Below, piece by piece: positions 6,321-8,051 of a stretch of 8,051 bases of DNA; the stretch's first letter is position 1, and each line of letters opens with the position of its first letter. Source of the stretch: JADCCX01 sp031372765 (GTDB taxonomy: Bacteria > Pseudomonadota > Alphaproteobacteria > Rhizobiales > Beijerinckiaceae); contig JANMLW010000240.1 in the NCBI GenBank assembly GCA_031372765.1, positions 1 to 8,051 on the forward strand, read 5' to 3'. A program made the translations under genes and the position numbers. Below the pieces are notes generated by a model, which was given only the letters and a program-made list of their open reading frames with translations, ran no database searches and was not told the DNA's origin.

Positions 6321-7315
6321 AGCCAGCGTTTCCACTTGAACAACATGTAGGGGATGATCGCCGCGCAGACCATCAGGAACAGGGCCATGGGATAACCATA
6401 GACCCATTCCAGTTCCCACATGCCCGTCTTGAAATTCATGCCGTAAACGGAAGCCACCAGCGTTGGCGGCATGAAGATGACGGCCAGAACCGAGAATATC
6501 TTGACGATGCGGTTCTGTTCCAGGCTGACAAGCCCCAGTGTCGCATCCAGCACGAACTGCATCTTGTTCGACAGAAACGAGGCGTGCTCCTCGATGGACT
6601 GGACATCGCGGATGGCGGTGCGCCATTCCGCCTGAAAACCCGAGGCGCGTTTGGGACGGCTGATATTGGCTGAAAGATACAGCAGCATACGCTCCAGTGA
6701 GACCATGCTTTCGCGCACATTCGAGATGAGGTCACCATGACGGCCTAGGCGTCGGATGATACCTTGAAAGCCTCCACCGCTTCCGGAGGTGGCAGCCTCC
6801 GTTTCAAAAACATCACGGGATGTCATTTCAATCTCGTCACCCACCTTGCGCAACACTTCCGCTGCCCGGTCGATGATCGCTTCAAGCAGACCGTCCAGAA
6901 CGGCTTCGGGCTGAATGCCGCAAGTGTCAGGCTTGGCAATGCGACTTGAAAACATCATGAAGGAATGCGGCTCGTCGTAGCGGACGGTCACAAGGGCTTT
7001 CTCCGTGATGATGAACGAGATTGGCACCAGTTTGGGTGCCTTGGTATCTGAATGGCACAGGATACGCGCCGTCATGTAGCGGGCACTGTTTTCAGAATAG
7101 AGCAGGTTGGACGGCTCGATATCCCGCATCTCATCCCGTGTGGGAATTTCGATCCCCAGATGCAGCTCCACGAGTTTGTCTTCCTCGCGGGTAGGCTCAA
7201 GCAGATCAATCCATACAGCCTCGTCGGGCACAACACCGTCATGCGGGATGACCCGCCGATCCATGCAGGTTTGTTCGCTCCCACCCACCTTGCGGGTCAT
7301 ATAAGCAACGATCAT
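6317..7315 (-). CDS. corA: CorA-family magnesium/divalent cation channel
   Basis: This inner-membrane pentameric channel imports Mg2+ and, in some members, Co2+ or Ni2+, or exports Zn2+. Of its 332 residues, about 1-265 form the cytoplasmic domain, with VWIDLLEPTREE at 34-45, a long helical part at about 135-265, and a glycine/serine-rich break (SGSGGG, 177-182). Two membrane helices follow at about 270-291 and 308-327, with the selectivity motif YGMN at 291-294 at the end of the first, and a basic C-terminus KWKRWL. The loop after GMN reads FKTGMWELEW rather than the MPEL seen in classical CorA, so the ion may differ (ZntB-like or CorA-II-like branch is possible). The ATG at 7315 has a strong GGGGTGAT upstream. 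It follows the SDR gene by 54 bases and may be co-transcribed with it. Confidence 0.93.
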   Translation of the reverse strand: MIVAYMTRKVGGSEQTCMDRRVIPHDGVVPDEAVWIDLLEPTREEDKLVELHLGIEIPTRDEMRDIEPSNLLYSENSARYMTARILCHSDTKAPKLVPISFIITEKALVTVRYDEPHSFMMFSSRIAKPDTCGIQPEAVLDGLLEAIIDRAAEVLRKVGDEIEMTSRDVFETEAATSGSGGGFQGIIRRLGRHGDLISNVRESMVSLERMLLYLSANISRPKRASGFQAEWRTAIRDVQSIEEHASFLSNKMQFVLDATLGLVSLEQNRIVKIFSVLAVIFMPPTLVASVYGMNFKTGMWELEWVYGYPMALFLMVCAAIIPYMLFKWKRWL

Positions 7316-7317
7316 GG

Positions 7318-7325
7318 ATCACCCC
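7318..7325 (-). promoter_or_regulatory. Strong ribosome binding site of corA
   Basis: GGGGTGAT on the minus strand matches most of the extended 16S rRNA complement (GGAGGTGATC), with the G-run six bases before the ATG at 7315. It favours this start over the in-frame Met at residue 6. Confidence 0.7.
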
Positions 7326-7335
7326 GCAGATACTG

Positions 7336-7348
7336 GATCCACCGGATC
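7336..7348. repeat. Short hairpin in the corA leader
   Basis: GATCC-ACC-GGATC is a perfect five-base-pair inverted repeat with a three-base loop, ending 20 bases upstream of the corA ATG. It is too short for a terminator and has no T-run. A leader hairpin in a corA message could matter for control, but nothing here shows a known Mg-sensing riboswitch. Confidence 0.3.
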
Positions 7349-7360
7349 TAGAGCATCAGC

Positions 7361-7400
7361 TCAAGTGCTTCAAGCTGACAACAAGGGCTTCAAGCTCACA
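7361..7400. repeat. Imperfect 20-bp tandem duplication across the SDR stop codon
   Basis: Two neighbouring 20-base units (7361-7380 and 7381-7400) agree at 17 positions; both contain GCTTCAAGCT. The left copy holds the TGA stop of the SDR gene (7370-7372), and the right copy is coding (VSLKPL). Because 20 is not a multiple of three, the second pass through the unit is read in another frame and meets the TGA. Confidence 0.7.
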
Positions 7401-8051
7401 GGTGGTACACTATCGGCCGGAACGAAGAAATCCGGTGCCAGATGCTGCGTCGGGTCTACACGGTACTGATCGAAATCCGTGACACCACGGGACACAAGAA
7501 AGGTATCGTCAATCAGGAACTGACCTGTGAGTTCGCGCGAAGGCGTGGTGAAGATCATGTGGGCAGCATCGGCCAGAATCTGCGGTGTGCGCGAGGCCTT
7601 CATCAGGGCGTCGCCCCCGAGCAGGTTGTTGACTGCCGCCGTCGCGATTGTGGTGCGCGGCCACAGCGCGTTGACAGCAATGCCCGGCTTGCGCAATTCG
7701 CCCGCCAGACCCAGCACACACAGGCTCATGCCGTATTTGGCGATGGAATAGGCCAGATGTGGCGAGAACCATTTTTCGCTCATGTCGAGCGGTGGCGAGA
7801 GCATCAGGATGTGCGGGTTTTCCGCCTTGGCCAGATAAGGCAGTGCCAGTTTGGACACCATGAAGGTGCCGCGGGTGTTGATCTGGTTCATCAGGTCATA
7901 GCGCTTCATGTCGATATCAGGTGTGCGCGCCAGATTGATTGCCGAGGCATTGTTGACGACGATATCGATGCCGCCGAAAGTTTCGGCAGCCTTGATCATG
8001 GCCGAGCGCACGCTGTCTTCGTCGCGCACATCCACCACCAGCGGCAAGGCC
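7370..8051 (-). CDS. HSDL2-like short-chain dehydrogenase/reductase (5' end cut by window edge)
   Basis: About 226 C-terminal residues are visible; the N-terminal NAD(P)-binding TGxxxGIG motif lies beyond base 8051, and the first codons seen (A-L-P-L-VVDVRD) are internal, not a start. Numbering from the codon at 8047: NNAS at 32-35 (NNAG in most SDRs), INTRGTF at 56-62, LSPPLDM at 83-89 with the likely catalytic Ser84, YSIAK at 100-104 with Tyr100 and Lys104, and VNALWPRTTI at 125-134. The block 'SPPL....WF..H.AY.IAKYGMS..VLG.A.E' with 'AVNALWP.T.I.TAA' is the signature I recall of the hydroxysteroid dehydrogenase-like 2 (HSDL2) group, oxidoreductases whose natural substrate is poorly known and possibly linked to lipid or fatty-acid metabolism. 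The C-terminus carries DFDQYRVDPTQHLAPDFFVP (191-210). It lies upstream of corA on the same strand. The tail may have been changed by a tandem duplication. Confidence 0.92.
   Translation of the reverse strand, partial: ALPLVVDVRDEDSVRSAMIKAAETFGGIDIVVNNASAINLARTPDIDMKRYDLMNQINTRGTFMVSKLALPYLAKAENPHILMLSPPLDMSEKWFSPHLAYSIAKYGMSLCVLGLAGELRKPGIAVNALWPRTTIATAAVNNLLGGDALMKASRTPQILADAAHMIFTTPSRELTGQFLIDDTFLVSRGVTDFDQYRVDPTQHLAPDFFVPADSVPPVSLKPLLSA

Noticed and set aside
8045..8047. TTG at the right edge as the start of the SDR
   Set aside because: SDR proteins need the N-terminal Rossmann glycine motif, which is missing here. The frame is open to the edge, so the codon is an internal Leu and the gene continues outside the window.

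Overview
The window looks like an ordinary chromosomal housekeeping segment of an alphaproteobacterium, most likely Hyphomicrobiales (Rhizobiales-like). The reasons are the moderately high GC by eye, a stand-alone HisB followed by a DUF2628 membrane protein (a pairing I recall from his clusters of that order), and the style of the CorA, PrmB and HSDL2-like SDR proteins. Genus is not resolvable from the sequence alone. I found no rRNA, tRNA, CRISPR array, insertion sequence, integrase or phage gene, and no gene-free stretch longer than about 130 bases.

Layout, left to right. (1) Bases 1-1968, minus strand: a three-gene block transcribed prmB (ribosomal protein L3 glutamine methyltransferase) -> hisB (histidine biosynthesis) -> DUF2628 membrane protein, which runs off the left edge. 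(2) Bases 1969-2094: a divergent intergenic region with a near-perfect palindrome. (3) Bases 2095-4352, plus strand: an exported UshA/CD73-like 5'-nucleotidase whose stop overlaps the GTG start of ung (uracil-DNA glycosylase). (4) Bases 4365-4601, minus strand: a 78-residue two-helix membrane protein, convergent with ung. (5) Bases 4728-6320, plus strand: a cytosolic gamma-glutamyltransferase-family Ntn hydrolase. (6) Bases 6317-8051, minus strand: a CorA-type metal channel, convergent with and overlapping the previous gene by a few bases, preceded by an HSDL2-like short-chain dehydrogenase that runs off the right edge.

The genes do not form one pathway. The clearest functional units are the histidine cluster with prmB at its head, and the nucleotidase-ung pair, which looks translationally coupled. 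I found no convincing new multi-gene system. The items most worth a second look are small: a Tyr in place of the usual His in the first metal motif of the nucleotidase, a 20-bp tandem duplication that appears to have remade the SDR stop codon, a palindrome plus T-run in the prmB leader, and an 18-bp stretch before corA that resembles a cloning-vector polylinker.
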